DNA of 64,000 bases from Candidatus Lumbricidiphila eiseniae (GTDB lineage Bacteria > Actinomycetota > Actinomycetes > Actinomycetales > Microbacteriaceae). Numbering within the stretch: the first letter of the stretch is position 1; every line of letters starts with the position of its first letter. Under the pieces are notes generated by a model. It was not told the DNA's origin. It searched no databases and worked only from the letters and a program-made list of their open reading frames with translations. Below, piece by piece: positions 44,316 through 53,779 of this stretch. The position numbers and the translations under genes were made by a program. The stretch is taken from contig NAEP01000023.1 in assembly GCA_002529645.1 (NCBI GenBank), positions 1 to 64,000 of the forward strand, given 5' to 3'.

Positions 44316-45350
44316 ATGGCAACTGCTGACACTACTAAGGTCGTCGAGGCTGACGATGCTGTTTCTGCTCCGGTTCGCGCACTCCAGATTGGTCGTGATT
44401 ATGGAATCGGCGGCTTTTTCTTCCTCCTTCTTCTCATCTTTTCACTCGCCTCGCCAACGTTTCTGTCAGGTCCGAACCTGCTTGGAATTCTCACCGCAGC
44501 GAGCGTTGTTTCCCTGTTTGCGCTTGCGGAAGCACTGGTTGTCATCGCAGGCGCGATCGACCTGTCGGTTGTCCCGATCGCAGCGTTAGTAGGGGTCATC
44601 GTTGCACTCAGCCTTAACGCCGGAATACCAGTGTGGCTTGCCGTGCTGATCGGGCTCGGTGTCGGATTCCTCTGCGGGCTTCTCAATGCATCGGTCATCG
44701 AGTTCATGAACATGAGCTCGCTCATCGCAACTCTCGCCACGTTGACCACACTCACGGGAGTTGTCCTGCTGATCACAAACGGCAAGCCGATTTTCGGAGT
44801 CACAGCGCTCGCTCCACTCGGGCAGGGCAGGACACTCGGGGTTCAGAATCCGATACTCGTCATGATCGCTACGTACGCGCTCGTTGGCATTGTGATGAGT
44901 CAAACCAAGTTCGGCAATCGGTTACTCGCGGTTGGGGGCAACGCCGAAGCCGCACGACGCGCCGGTGTGCGGCGACGGTTCTACGTGTTCGCACCCTTCG
45001 TGGCGTGCGGTGTTATCTCTGCTGGCGCGGGCATTGTTGTGCTGGGAAGACTGGGTTCCGCGCAGCCCACTTTTGCCAATTCCATCCTCTTCGACGCAAT
45101 CACCGCCGTCGCACTCGCGGGTGTGCTGTTATCCGGTGGCAGGGGGAGCATTCTCAAAGTTCTCCTTGGCTCCCTGATTGTCGCGACGATCGCTAATGGT
45201 CTTGTGCTCCTTAGAGTTTCCAGTTTCTGGACCTACGTCACAACCGGTCTTCTTCTGGCCGTAGCGGTATGGGCTGATGGAGCGGTGTCGCGTGCAATTG
45301 AGCGTACTTCCCTGTCCACCGAACACCGGAAGGAAGCGGCCCGTGCTTGA
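44316..45350 (+). CDS. Ribose-type ABC permease
   Basis: 344 residues, about ten hydrophobic helices, RbsC-like (EALVVIAGAIDLSVVPIAALVG; GNAEAARRAGV). ATG at 44316 is preferred: AAAGG lies upstream and the longer frame overlaps the preceding gene. It overlaps the ATPase start by 8 bp. Confidence 0.9.
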   Translation: MATADTTKVVEADDAVSAPVRALQIGRDYGIGGFFFLLLLIFSLASPTFLSGPNLLGILTAASVVSLFALAEALVVIAGAIDLSVVPIAALVGVIVALSLNAGIPVWLAVLIGLGVGFLCGLLNASVIEFMNMSSLIATLATLTTLTGVVLLITNGKPIFGVTALAPLGQGRTLGVQNPILVMIATYALVGIVMSQTKFGNRLLAVGGNAEAARRAGVRRRFYVFAPFVACGVISAGAGIVVLGRLGSAQPTFANSILFDAITAVALAGVLLSGGRGSILKVLLGSLIVATIANGLVLLRVSSFWTYVTTGLLLAVAVWADGAVSRAIERTSLSTEHRKEAARA

Positions 45351-46176
45351 GGCGCGTGAATTATCGAAGTCGTACGGCGCAGTCAAAGCTCTCGACACGG
45401 TCAGCTTTCGCGCCGTCGGCGGTGAGGTTATCGCGATTGTGGGGGATAACGGGGCTGGTAAATCAACCCTGCTAAAAGTCCTCTCGGGTGCGATTACACA
45501 TGACACTGGGCAATTGCGCGTCGGTGGTGAGTTAGTTGATTTTCGGTCGCCGCATGACGCCGAGCAGGTCGGCATCGAAGCTGTCTACCAAGATCTTGCT
45601 CTTGTCAACACGCTGGATGTTGGAAGCAACATATTTCTCGGCCGCGAGATTCCTCGGAAGGGCATGGCGGGACGAATCGGTCTGATAGACCGGCGAGCAA
45701 TGAGACGAGAGGGGCGTGAGGCACTCCGGGATTTGCTCGGAGTTGAGTTTCCCACTATGCGCAGAACAGTCGAAATGCTCTCCGGTGGGCAGCGCCAGGC
45801 AGTGGCAATCGTAAGATCAGCATCGCGGCTAGAGCAGCGGGGTCGCGGGGTCATTCTCTTGGATGAACCGACGGCAGCACTCGGAGTCGCACAGCGCCAA
45901 CGCGTTGGAATGCTCATCAAGCGGCTCGCCTCGAAGGGACATCTGGTCGTGATTGTGTCGCACGATCTCCCCACTGTTTTTGAACTGGCCAGCCGTATCT
46001 TCGTCATGCGTCTGGGTCGCCTTGTCACAGAATTGCACGCGAACGACTCGGATCTTTCAACGCTCGTCGGACTCATTACCGGCGCTATCGAACCGACGGA
46101 TATCACGAAGGTTGTGGCCGATGATGACGCCACAGCCTCGTCCGACATTAACCGATCATCAAGGGGCACAAAATGA
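45343..46176 (+). CDS. Ribose-type ABC ATP-binding subunit with a single ATPase domain
   Basis: 277 residues. Walker A GDNGAGKST, signature LSGGQRQ, Walker B VILLDEPTAAL. RbsA-type proteins normally carry two ATPase domains (about 500 residues); only one is here, so it probably works as a homodimer, like FrcA-type transporters. GTG at 45343 overlaps the permease stop by 8 bp; the next gene overlaps its stop by 4 bp. Confidence 0.88.
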   Translation: MLEARELSKSYGAVKALDTVSFRAVGGEVIAIVGDNGAGKSTLLKVLSGAITHDTGQLRVGGELVDFRSPHDAEQVGIEAVYQDLALVNTLDVGSNIFLGREIPRKGMAGRIGLIDRRAMRREGREALRDLLGVEFPTMRRTVEMLSGGQRQAVAIVRSASRLEQRGRGVILLDEPTAALGVAQRQRVGMLIKRLASKGHLVVIVSHDLPTVFELASRIFVMRLGRLVTELHANDSDLSTLVGLITGAIEPTDITKVVADDDATASSDINRSSRGTK

Positions 46177-47807
46177 CGAATCTGGTTCCGCTGTACGGCC
46201 ATGTTGATGTCCCTATCGGTCTGCGCGAACGATTGCGTGATCACATATCACCAACCATCACCCATGTTGACCCGAACGGTTTAGAGCGGACTGTGCCCTG
46301 CTACTGGAGCGGTGAAGAGTGGTACGCCCGCGTTCATGCAACAGCCCAGGGTTCTCACCGTCTTCGGTCTGACATTTTGGGTGCTATTGGAGAGTTTGAG
46401 GCGGGTGCACCCGAGAATTCGTCAGTGCTTGCACGTTCCGGCCCGTTGGTGCGAGATAGAGACACTCGCCACACCGCACACCGGGATGGCACGCCGTTTC
46501 TGTGGCTGGGCGACACCTGGTGGCACGGTCTCGGTGACCGAGTGACAGACGGCGAGTTTTCGGAGTTGGCACGGCACCGGGCAGCCCAGGGTTTTAACGC
46601 AGTTCAGATCGTTGCGGGATTGAACGTGGATGTTGAAGTATTCAGCCCGCTCGGTGCCTCACTCGCAGGTTGGCCGTGGACCGAAGGATTTGGTGATATC
46701 AACCACGCGTGGTGGCAAGGTGCAGATAAGCGCATTCTCGCGCTGGTCAATGCCGGACTTGTTCCCGTCATTTTCGGGGCATGGGGCTACTACCTCACAT
46801 GGATGTCGGATGAGCACATGATGGCTCATTGGCGGGAAATCATCGCGCGATGGTCAGCACTACCAGTGGTGTGGTGCGTTGCCGGAGAAGTCACCCTTCC
46901 CTATTATCCGAATCCGATGCGGGAGGTGACATCTGCGGAACGCGAGGAGCTCCGGGGGCGCTGGTTAAGAATCGCAGAGTACGTTCGCGATCTGGATCCG
47001 TACGCGCGACTGCTTACGGCGCATCCTGCACCGGCGTCGCGCGACTACGCGACTAGTGAGACATTCCCGGGAACCACCATGGATACTTTTGATATTGACA
47101 TACTGCAGACCGGGCACTCTGGCACACATTCACTTGAGTGGACACGGAGTGTGTTTGATCGGGCGATGCGTCGAGGATTCACTCCGGTCATCAATGTGGA
47201 GGTTAACTACGAGGGGATCGCGGGTGGCTCTGATGACACTGTGCAACGTTTCCTCTGGTGGAGCCACATCCTCGCTGGCGCGAGCGGTTTCACGTATGGT
47301 TCTCAGGGGCTGTGGGGGTTCGAGGATGAGACCTATCAGGGCCTGACCGGTTCGTGGGGAAGAACACAGTGGCGTGACGCCGCAAGCCGACCCGGTGCCT
47401 CCCATCTCGGAGCAGCCCGCAATTGGCTCGCAGGTCGTGACTGGGCAGCGCTGGTTCCGATGTCAGACGGTGTTCGATGCGCACGAAACATTGTTGACTC
47501 GGTTCGACCGTGTGCGGCGGAGCTTCCCAGTGGCGAGCTTTTGATGTACCTGCCTGCGCTCTCACTGTTCGCCGCTCTGGACTCGTTACAGACACTGAGC
47601 GTGAGCGTTCGATGGTCTAATTATCAGTACCGGATCACATTCATTGACCCGCGAACATTCACCGAAGAACTCGGGTACGAGGTCACCAGTGACCGCTGGA
47701 GTACTGTCTCCCTCAAATCTGGGATGCTGAGCGCCGCTCCGTCAATGGAAGACTGGCTTGTGGTCGTGGCACCTCGGAGTGACGCAGGAGCGTATTCGGA
47801 TGGGTAA
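46173..47807 (+). CDS. DUF4038 (apiosidase-like, GH140-type) glycosidase
   Basis: 544 residues. An N-terminal beta domain (DUF5060-like) precedes a TIM barrel with FLWLGDTWWHGL, LARHRAAQGFNAVQIV, VVWCVAGEV (candidate acid) and NVEVNYEGIAGG. No signal peptide, so it acts in the cytosol on an imported disaccharide or oligosaccharide. Family known for apiose release from pectin; substrate here unknown. It overlaps the dehydratase start by 8 bp. Confidence 0.8.
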   Translation: MTNLVPLYGHVDVPIGLRERLRDHISPTITHVDPNGLERTVPCYWSGEEWYARVHATAQGSHRLRSDILGAIGEFEAGAPENSSVLARSGPLVRDRDTRHTAHRDGTPFLWLGDTWWHGLGDRVTDGEFSELARHRAAQGFNAVQIVAGLNVDVEVFSPLGASLAGWPWTEGFGDINHAWWQGADKRILALVNAGLVPVIFGAWGYYLTWMSDEHMMAHWREIIARWSALPVVWCVAGEVTLPYYPNPMREVTSAEREELRGRWLRIAEYVRDLDPYARLLTAHPAPASRDYATSETFPGTTMDTFDIDILQTGHSGTHSLEWTRSVFDRAMRRGFTPVINVEVNYEGIAGGSDDTVQRFLWWSHILAGASGFTYGSQGLWGFEDETYQGLTGSWGRTQWRDAASRPGASHLGAARNWLAGRDWAALVPMSDGVRCARNIVDSVRPCAAELPSGELLMYLPALSLFAALDSLQTLSVSVRWSNYQYRITFIDPRTFTEELGYEVTSDRWSTVSLKSGMLSAAPSMEDWLVVVAPRSDAGAYSDG

Positions 47808-48981
47808 CCTCACGATAACGGATATCCGCTGCCGTCGTCTTGGTTGGTCAGAGTCACCGACGACACTTCAGGCAAGCCTGGTTAGCCCGACGAAAAAATA
47901 CTCGACGCACGGGCATGATTCCCGCACCTGGTGGGGGCCAAGCCCGCTCGTGGTTGTGGAGATCGAGATCGATGATGGCATCATCGGAATCGGGTCTTGC
48001 GGTGGTTTTACCGCATTGCCTGCAGCGATAATCGAGGACCATTTCGCACCACTGATAATTGGCATGAGTGCCTATGACCGGGAATTAATTTGGGACAAGC
48101 TATACCGATCATCGGTTCGTTTCGGTCGAGTTGGTGTGACAATGGCAGCAATCGCGGGTATTGACATCGCGTTGCATGATATTGTCGGAAAAGCTCTCGG
48201 GGTGCCGGTTTATCAGCTCCTCGGTGGTGCAATACGTGATCACATTCCGGTCTATGTGAGCAGGCTCTACGCGCACTCAAATATTGACGTGTTGCAGGCT
48301 GAGGCAGCACAGTGGCTCGGTGAAGGTTTTACAATGATGAAGCAGCGATTTGGGTACGGACCAGCCGACGGCATTCCTGGAATGAAGAAAAATGAAGAAC
48401 TCATTCGTGCTGTTCGAGAAGTTGTTGGCGATGATGTCATGCTCGCTGCAGACGCATACATGGGCTGGGATGTGCCCTATGCAGTTGAGATGTCCCGTCG
48501 GCTTGAAAAATACAATCTGTCATGGATTGAAGAACCTCTCTTGGGAGGAGATATAGACGGGTATGAGGAACTGTGTCGACGCTCAGGAGTCGCAATATCT
48601 CACGGAGAACACCTGTACAACAAGTCAGAGTTTATGGAGGTGATCAAACGTCGCGCGGCCGCCTACCTTCAACCAGACCTGAATCGGGTGGGAGGCTTCA
48701 CAGAAGCTCGGAAAATAGCCGCGCTTGCAGAGACTGCTGGCATTCCACTCATTCCGCATTCAAACGAAATGCATAACATACACCTCGCGGCATCCAGTGT
48801 CGCCATTCCCATGATGGAGTATTTTCCTGATGAATTGCCGGACACTGGCAACGAGCTTTTCTGGCGGGTGTTCGATGGCGAGATTGTCGCCAAGGACGGT
48901 TTTATTGATATCCCACACAAGCCTGGACTTGGTGTTTCTTTAAATATGTCTGTCATCAATGAGATTGAGTTGCGAGGTTGA
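47800..48981 (+). CDS. Enolase-superfamily sugar-acid dehydratase (rhamnonate dehydratase-like)
   Basis: 393 residues from the ATG at 47800 (GCAGGAG upstream). The TIM barrel shows VYVSRLY, the metal-ligand segments ADAYMGWD and WIEEPLLGGD and SHGEHLY, and HSNEMHN. It resembles L-rhamnonate and other aldonate dehydratases of the mandelate racemase subgroup. It would form 2-keto-3-deoxy-rhamnonate or a related acid. Confidence 0.85.
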   Translation: MGNLTITDIRCRRLGWSESPTTLQASLVSPTKKYSTHGHDSRTWWGPSPLVVVEIEIDDGIIGIGSCGGFTALPAAIIEDHFAPLIIGMSAYDRELIWDKLYRSSVRFGRVGVTMAAIAGIDIALHDIVGKALGVPVYQLLGGAIRDHIPVYVSRLYAHSNIDVLQAEAAQWLGEGFTMMKQRFGYGPADGIPGMKKNEELIRAVREVVGDDVMLAADAYMGWDVPYAVEMSRRLEKYNLSWIEEPLLGGDIDGYEELCRRSGVAISHGEHLYNKSEFMEVIKRRAAAYLQPDLNRVGGFTEARKIAALAETAGIPLIPHSNEMHNIHLAASSVAIPMMEYFPDELPDTGNELFWRVFDGEIVAKDGFIDIPHKPGLGVSLNMSVINEIELRG

Positions 48982-48985
48982 ATAC

Positions 48986-49756
48986 ATGTGGAAAGTACAC
49001 ATTTGCAAGATTGGTCGGTGGGAAGGCATCCCTGGACCTGAACTTTTTTGGATGTCCGATTTCGGTAAGGAATACGAAATCGGACTGAACGCTGTCATTG
49101 CGGTTAATGACTCTGGTGAGATTGTTGTCGTCAACACCGGCCCCGACATAAATGATCTCGACCGGTTGAACAAACTGTGGGCCGCTGGAGTTAGCTCTCG
49201 GTGTCACCTTGCTGTTGAGGTACCGATTGAGCAGCACCTCGCGCGTCTTGGGTACTCCATCTCTGATGTTGGAACGGTGCTTGTTACACCGCTACAGGCC
49301 TACTCGGTTGGTCGCGTACCAGACTTTTTGAACGCACGAATTGGCATACTTCGATCTGGCTGGGAGTTCTTTTTCAGCACTCGATATCATCCTCACCCGC
49401 ATGACTACCCACCCAATGTCATCCCGCCGACGGTTTTGCAGTACCTCATGTACGACGCGCCTGAGCGGCTCCTGCTGCTTGACAATCACGAAGAGATGGC
49501 GCCGGGGTTGACTGTCCGGTTCACCGGAGCGCACCACCGTGCCTCTATGGGCATCAGTTTCCAGACAAAGCACGGCGAGGTGGTTGTGTCTGATTCGGCA
49601 TTCGTTCGCGAAAACCTTGTGCCTGGTCGGCTGCTTGGCATCATCGAGAACATGTATGAAGCGCTTGAGGCGAACGAGTGGTTTCGATCCGTGCCATATT
49701 TTGTGCCGCTCTATGATCCAACGATTGCTGAGAGCTACGCGGGGGGAATCGGATGA
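48986..49756 (+). CDS. Metallo-beta-lactamase-fold protein lacking the metal motif
   Basis: 256 residues. Lactonase-like layout (VVVNTGPDINDLDRLN, VGTVLVTP, SMGISFQTKHGEVVVSDSAFV). Where HxHxDH is expected, the sequence is VLVTPLQAYSVG, so metal ligands are missing and hydrolytic activity is doubtful. Its place in the pathway would suit a lactonase. ATG 48986 follows GAGGTTG. Confidence 0.75.
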   Translation: MWKVHICKIGRWEGIPGPELFWMSDFGKEYEIGLNAVIAVNDSGEIVVVNTGPDINDLDRLNKLWAAGVSSRCHLAVEVPIEQHLARLGYSISDVGTVLVTPLQAYSVGRVPDFLNARIGILRSGWEFFFSTRYHPHPHDYPPNVIPPTVLQYLMYDAPERLLLLDNHEEMAPGLTVRFTGAHHRASMGISFQTKHGEVVVSDSAFVRENLVPGRLLGIIENMYEALEANEWFRSVPYFVPLYDPTIAESYAGGIG

Positions 49757-50511
49757 CTGGACCGCGAACCGCAGTGGTCACCGGTGCCTCTCGAGGAATC
49801 GGCCGAGCCATCGCTGGGAGGCTTGCGCAAGACGGGTATTCGATGTACCTCATCTCAAACGACGCGAGCGAGAACCTCGCTGCAGCAGACGAATTGTGCT
49901 CCGCAGGCTCGTGCGCAGTTCCCATCACAGCAGACGTCGCGGACGCAACGGCTATGGCACACGCAATGCAGGAGATTGCGAACGATTCGGGATCACTCGA
50001 TGTGTTGGTCGCTGCCGCTGGCATCTGCCCGCTCGTGCCGTTTGAAGATTTAACCGTTGAGATGTGGGAAGAGACTCTATCTGTCAATCTTTCGGGAACG
50101 TTCTACGCCACGTTTGAAGCGGCGAAGCACATGATGAAATTCGGCCGAGGTGGTTCAATCGTTGCGGTCAGTTCGATCAGTGCACGCGTTGGTGGGCCCT
50201 ATCAGATTCACTACACGCCAACGAAGGCGGGCCAGCTTTCCCTCATGCAATCCTTAGCGGTTGCCTTGGCACCGCACAGAATTCGGTGCAATTCGGTTCT
50301 TCCGGGCACGATAGACACCGCGCTCAATGCTGAGTTTCTCGCAGATCCCGTCAGACGGGGTACCTACGAGGCCGGAATCCCGCTGGGACGCATTGGAGTG
50401 CCTTCCGATGTCGCCGGTGCGGTCGCATTCCTTGTCGGTGAGGAAGCGTCATACATTACCGGTGCCGAGATTCTCATCGATGGTGGAACGCTCGCCGGAT
50501 TGGTGGCGTGA
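49753..50511 (+). CDS. Short-chain dehydrogenase/reductase
   Basis: 252 residues. TGASRGIGRAIAG (NAD(P) site), VSSISARVGGPYQIHYTPTKAG (catalytic Ser, Tyr, Lys) and VLPGTIDTALN. Likely oxidises a sugar such as L-rhamnose or a 2-keto-3-deoxy acid. Its start overlaps the previous stop by 4 bp. Confidence 0.88.
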   Translation: MTGPRTAVVTGASRGIGRAIAGRLAQDGYSMYLISNDASENLAAADELCSAGSCAVPITADVADATAMAHAMQEIANDSGSLDVLVAAAGICPLVPFEDLTVEMWEETLSVNLSGTFYATFEAAKHMMKFGRGGSIVAVSSISARVGGPYQIHYTPTKAGQLSLMQSLAVALAPHRIRCNSVLPGTIDTALNAEFLADPVRRGTYEAGIPLGRIGVPSDVAGAVAFLVGEEASYITGAEILIDGGTLAGLVA

Positions 50512-50843
50512 TGCGATTTGCGTTTGTGATGCGAGTACGAGAAGGCATGGAAGATCACTATCGGACTCTCCACGCGGAGGGCAACCCCGTCAACGAGGCG
50601 ATTCGACAGGCGTGCCGTGAGTCAGGTATTTCCCACTACACACTGTTCATGGGTGGTCCGACTGGTCGTTGGATATTCGGTTTCTTCGAGGCCAAAAACG
50701 TGACCGAGTCGATGGCAAGGCTTGCCGCTCATCCGGCAAATGCTCCGTGGCAGGAAATGATCACTCCGCTCATGGAGGTAACCGCCACATTTCAGGGGGA
50801 TGGGTCCGTGGAAAAACTGACGGAAGTTTTTCATCTTGACTAG
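50511..50843 (+). CDS. rhaM: L-rhamnose mutarotase
   Basis: 110 residues, family length. FAFVMRVREGMEDHYRTLHAE and the catalytic His region with ISHYTLFMGG, plus FFEAKNV and TPLMEVT, fit RhaM, which interconverts rhamnose anomers. It overlaps the SDR stop by one base and the aldolase start by 8 bp. It points strongly to a 6-deoxyhexose substrate. Confidence 0.9.
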   Translation: MRFAFVMRVREGMEDHYRTLHAEGNPVNEAIRQACRESGISHYTLFMGGPTGRWIFGFFEAKNVTESMARLAAHPANAPWQEMITPLMEVTATFQGDGSVEKLTEVFHLD

Positions 50844-51729
50844 AAACTTTGAGTTGGGTGCAGTCATCCCGATGCTGCCGACCCCATTCCGTGACAATTT
50901 GAGTCTGGATGAGCGATGTCTTGAACAGCTTGTTGAACGTGTCAGCGGTGAATACCCAACGATTGCACTCCTCGGTTTTGGCGCCGAATGTCTGCAGCTG
51001 GATAACACTGAAAGAAGGCGCGTCCTGGGTATCGCTCGCGCGAGTTCACCAGCGACAACTCGTATAATCGTCGGGTGCACCGCAGCAACAGCGGCTGAGG
51101 GGATGTTACTGGCACGAGATGCCGATCAGAGTGGTGCTGATGTCATCATGATTGCTCCCCCGCTTGATATTGTGACCCGCGCTACCGCGGCCGAGTTCAT
51201 AGAACAGTGTGCACAGTCACTGCATTCAGCCTCTCTGATGGTGCAAGACGCACCACTGTGGAGTGGCGCCAGCCTCGGTTCGGAGGTAATCGCCGGGCTC
51301 AAATCCAAGTTTCCACACACGGTTCGCTACGCCAAACCAGAGCAATTGCCCTTCGGGAACGACGTACACGCGCTAACAGACATTGAAGACCTTGCAGTTT
51401 ACACGGGCCTGGGTGGCACATCATTTCTTGACGGACTTGCGCTCGGAGCCGCCGGTGTCATCCCCTTCATTGAAAGCTCACGCATGTTGAGCAGCATTGC
51501 CACTGAATACCCTGGTGATGGGGCAATTCAGGCGTATCAGTCATTGCTGCCGTTGTTGACCTTCCAGATGCAAACACTCGGCCACGCGATCTACACCTCC
51601 AAACTCATTTTGGGCTGGATCGGATTCGACCTTTCGCCAGCAACACGGATCCCCATCGAACCACCCTGCACTGCTGCTGTGGATCTTCTCCGGCATCACG
51701 CAAAAACCGCTGGGATTCTAGTCTCCTAA
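50836..51729 (+). CDS. DHDPS/NAL-family aldolase (2-keto-3-deoxy acid aldolase-like)
   Basis: 297 residues. TIM-barrel class I aldolase with the Schiff-base lysine in VRYAKPEQLP. The usual YN-P tyrosine is replaced by VQDAPLWSG. GFGAECLQLDNTERRRVL matches the family nucleotide of subtypes acting on sugar acids. It would cleave 2-keto-3-deoxy-rhamnonate to pyruvate and lactaldehyde. TTG start inside the mutarotase gene. Confidence 0.83.
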   Translation: MTRNFELGAVIPMLPTPFRDNLSLDERCLEQLVERVSGEYPTIALLGFGAECLQLDNTERRRVLGIARASSPATTRIIVGCTAATAAEGMLLARDADQSGADVIMIAPPLDIVTRATAAEFIEQCAQSLHSASLMVQDAPLWSGASLGSEVIAGLKSKFPHTVRYAKPEQLPFGNDVHALTDIEDLAVYTGLGGTSFLDGLALGAAGVIPFIESSRMLSSIATEYPGDGAIQAYQSLLPLLTFQMQTLGHAIYTSKLILGWIGFDLSPATRIPIEPPCTAAVDLLRHHAKTAGILVS

Positions 51730-51755
51730 CTGCAGAGAGTTACCAGTGGATCCCA

Positions 51756-52667
51756 CTATTTCACTGCCCCGGCCGTGATACCTCTTGCCAGAGTGCGCTG
51801 GAATATGAGGAAGAAGATGATCGTCGGAAGGACGCCCAGCAGGGCTGATGCGCTGGTTGTTGTGATGTCCAAGATTCTATCGCCCTGGAGTGTCGCGATC
51901 GCAACCGGAACAGTTTGGTTGTCATTGGATGTGAGAAATGCGAGCGGAATGAGGAACTCATTCCAGGTCCAAATGAAAAAAAATACGAGAAGAACTGAAA
52001 GTGTCGGACGGCTGATGGGGACGACAACTCGCCACAGTATTTTCCAGCGGGATGCTCCGTCAATCGCGGCGGCCTCAAGAATCTCTTTCGGGAAGGTACC
52101 ATAGACGCTGGAGAGCAGGTACGTGCCGAAGGCAGCCTGGAAGACGGTAAAAATGATGATAACTGACCATACGCTGTCGTAGAGACTCACTGCTTTGAAG
52201 ATGAAATAGAGCGGATAGAGCAATACTTCTTGCGGAAGAATATTGGCGATGAGGAACACCACAACGATCCAGGTGCGACCCTTCACTTTTCCAATACCGA
52301 TCACGTACGCGTTGAGGACCGAGATAATGACTGCCGCGACCGCGACCGTTCCCGAAATGAGGAAACTGTTCCACAGTTTGAGTGGAAAATTTACTCTATT
52401 CCAGAACGCGATTATACCGTCAAAATAGGGTGTTACTGGAAATTGTAGAGGGCCATTTTCTGCGTAATCTTCTGGCGATTTGAACGAGTTAATAATGATT
52501 AGATAAAACGGAGCAGCGACGATGACAGCGATGCCGACGACGATGCCGAGAATGACCCAGTCACTCACGGTGCGCCGGGTCTTGCGGCGAATTTTGAACG
52601 GGCTTTCCGGTCGTTCGAGACTTGCTTTCGGACGTGCCGACCGCCGCGTCGAGTGTGTCATAACCAT
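51756..52667 (-). CDS. Carbohydrate ABC permease (MalG type)
   Basis: 303 residues, six helices, EAA loop EILEAAAIDGASRWKILWRVVVPI; C-terminal GITAGAVK. ATG 52667, 3 bp after the MalF-type stop. Convergent with the aldolase gene. Confidence 0.92.
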   Translation of the reverse strand: MVMTHSTRRSARPKASLERPESPFKIRRKTRRTVSDWVILGIVVGIAVIVAAPFYLIIINSFKSPEDYAENGPLQFPVTPYFDGIIAFWNRVNFPLKLWNSFLISGTVAVAAVIISVLNAYVIGIGKVKGRTWIVVVFLIANILPQEVLLYPLYFIFKAVSLYDSVWSVIIIFTVFQAAFGTYLLSSVYGTFPKEILEAAAIDGASRWKILWRVVVPISRPTLSVLLVFFFIWTWNEFLIPLAFLTSNDNQTVPVAIATLQGDRILDITTTSASALLGVLPTIIFFLIFQRTLARGITAGAVK

Positions 52668-52670
52668 GGG

Positions 52671-53699
52671 TTACCGCGCTCCTTCTTGCTGTTCAGAGCG
52701 ATGTTGGGCTCGAATGAAGAAAATTGCAACAAGGAGGATAACAAGGGTGAGCGCGGTTGCAATGGTGGCCCCATAGCCAACCTGTTGATTTTTGAAAAAC
52801 TGAATGTAAGAGTAAAAACTCGGCACGATGGTCGAGGTGCCCGGACCGCCACGAGTCAGAGTGTAAATGGGCCCGAACACTTTGAGAGCTGCGATCGTGC
52901 AGGTCAGTGTCACAACATAAATCTCGGGGCGTATAATCGAGATGGAGATTGCGGTGAATCGTTGGAACCAGTTTGCTCCGTCAAGATCCGCCGCTTCATA
53001 CAGTTCCGGATCAACTCTTTGAAGTGCAGCCATGAAGATCACCACGGGGTATCCCAACTGAACCCAAATCATGACGACCATGATGCTGGACAGAGCCGTG
53101 TCGGGACTTCCTAGCCAGTTGTGCTCCAGGTTGGGCAGTCCCAACCGACTCAGTATGTGGTTGAGGGCACCGTCGTCCGGACGGAGGATCCATCCGACGA
53201 GGATGGCTGCGACCGCGATCGGCAGGATTTGCGGGAGATAGTAGGTCGCCCGAAGAAACGCCGCCGTCTTCCCTCCAAACTTTCGTGCTATTAGGTCAAA
53301 GAGCACGGCACCGATCACAAGGCCAAGGACGGTGGGGATGATGACCATCGCGATGATCATGGCAACCGAGTTAATGAATGCCGTCCAAAACTGGGCGTCA
53401 CTCACCAGACGCTGCCAGTTTCCCAGGCCAATCCAGACGGGCGGTCGAATCCCGCGATAAGAGGTGAAACTTAGATAGATATTCCAGCAAAGGGGAATGA
53501 TAACGATGGCTGTCAGGAGCACAAAGCCGGGGACGAGGTAGAACCAGTAGCCTGCACGCTCCAGTGGACGGCTCCCTATTTTGCGGGATGATCGCGACGC
53601 GTTAACGGATGTCACGGAGCGCAGCGGGTGGCTCCCCGCTCGGGGTGCTCGGTGTTCCCCTGACAACCGGCTCTCCTTGTCGTTGTGACCAGTCTCCAT
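52671..53699 (-). CDS. Carbohydrate ABC permease (MalF type)
   Basis: 342 residues with a charged N-terminal extension (about 45 residues) then six helices; EAA loop ELYEAADLDGANWFQRFTAISI and GPIYTLTRGGPGTSTIV. An 81-bp gap with a strong hairpin separates it from the binding-protein gene. Confidence 0.92.
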   Translation of the reverse strand: METGHNDKESRLSGEHRAPRAGSHPLRSVTSVNASRSSRKIGSRPLERAGYWFYLVPGFVLLTAIVIIPLCWNIYLSFTSYRGIRPPVWIGLGNWQRLVSDAQFWTAFINSVAMIIAMVIIPTVLGLVIGAVLFDLIARKFGGKTAAFLRATYYLPQILPIAVAAILVGWILRPDDGALNHILSRLGLPNLEHNWLGSPDTALSSIMVVMIWVQLGYPVVIFMAALQRVDPELYEAADLDGANWFQRFTAISISIIRPEIYVVTLTCTIAALKVFGPIYTLTRGGPGTSTIVPSFYSYIQFFKNQQVGYGATIATALTLVILLVAIFFIRAQHRSEQQEGAR

Positions 53700-53739
53700 G
53701 GCCCCGGCTCAACTTTCTCGTCAACGTAGAAACTGAAAG

Positions 53740-53773
53740 TGTGTTGGTGGGGAAATTCTTCCCCACCAACACA
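53740..53773 (-). terminator. Strong 15-bp hairpin between binding-protein and permease genes
   Basis: TGTGTTGGTGGGGAA pairs perfectly with TTCCCCACCAACACA across a 4-nt loop. Inside an operon this usually stabilises or partially terminates the upstream message, giving more binding protein than permease. Confidence 0.8.
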
Positions 53774-53779
53774 TCCTTA

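Noticed and set aside
53740-53773. Possible CRISPR-like repeat
   Set aside because: A single perfect hairpin with no second copy; better explained as an intra-operon mRNA stabiliser or terminator.
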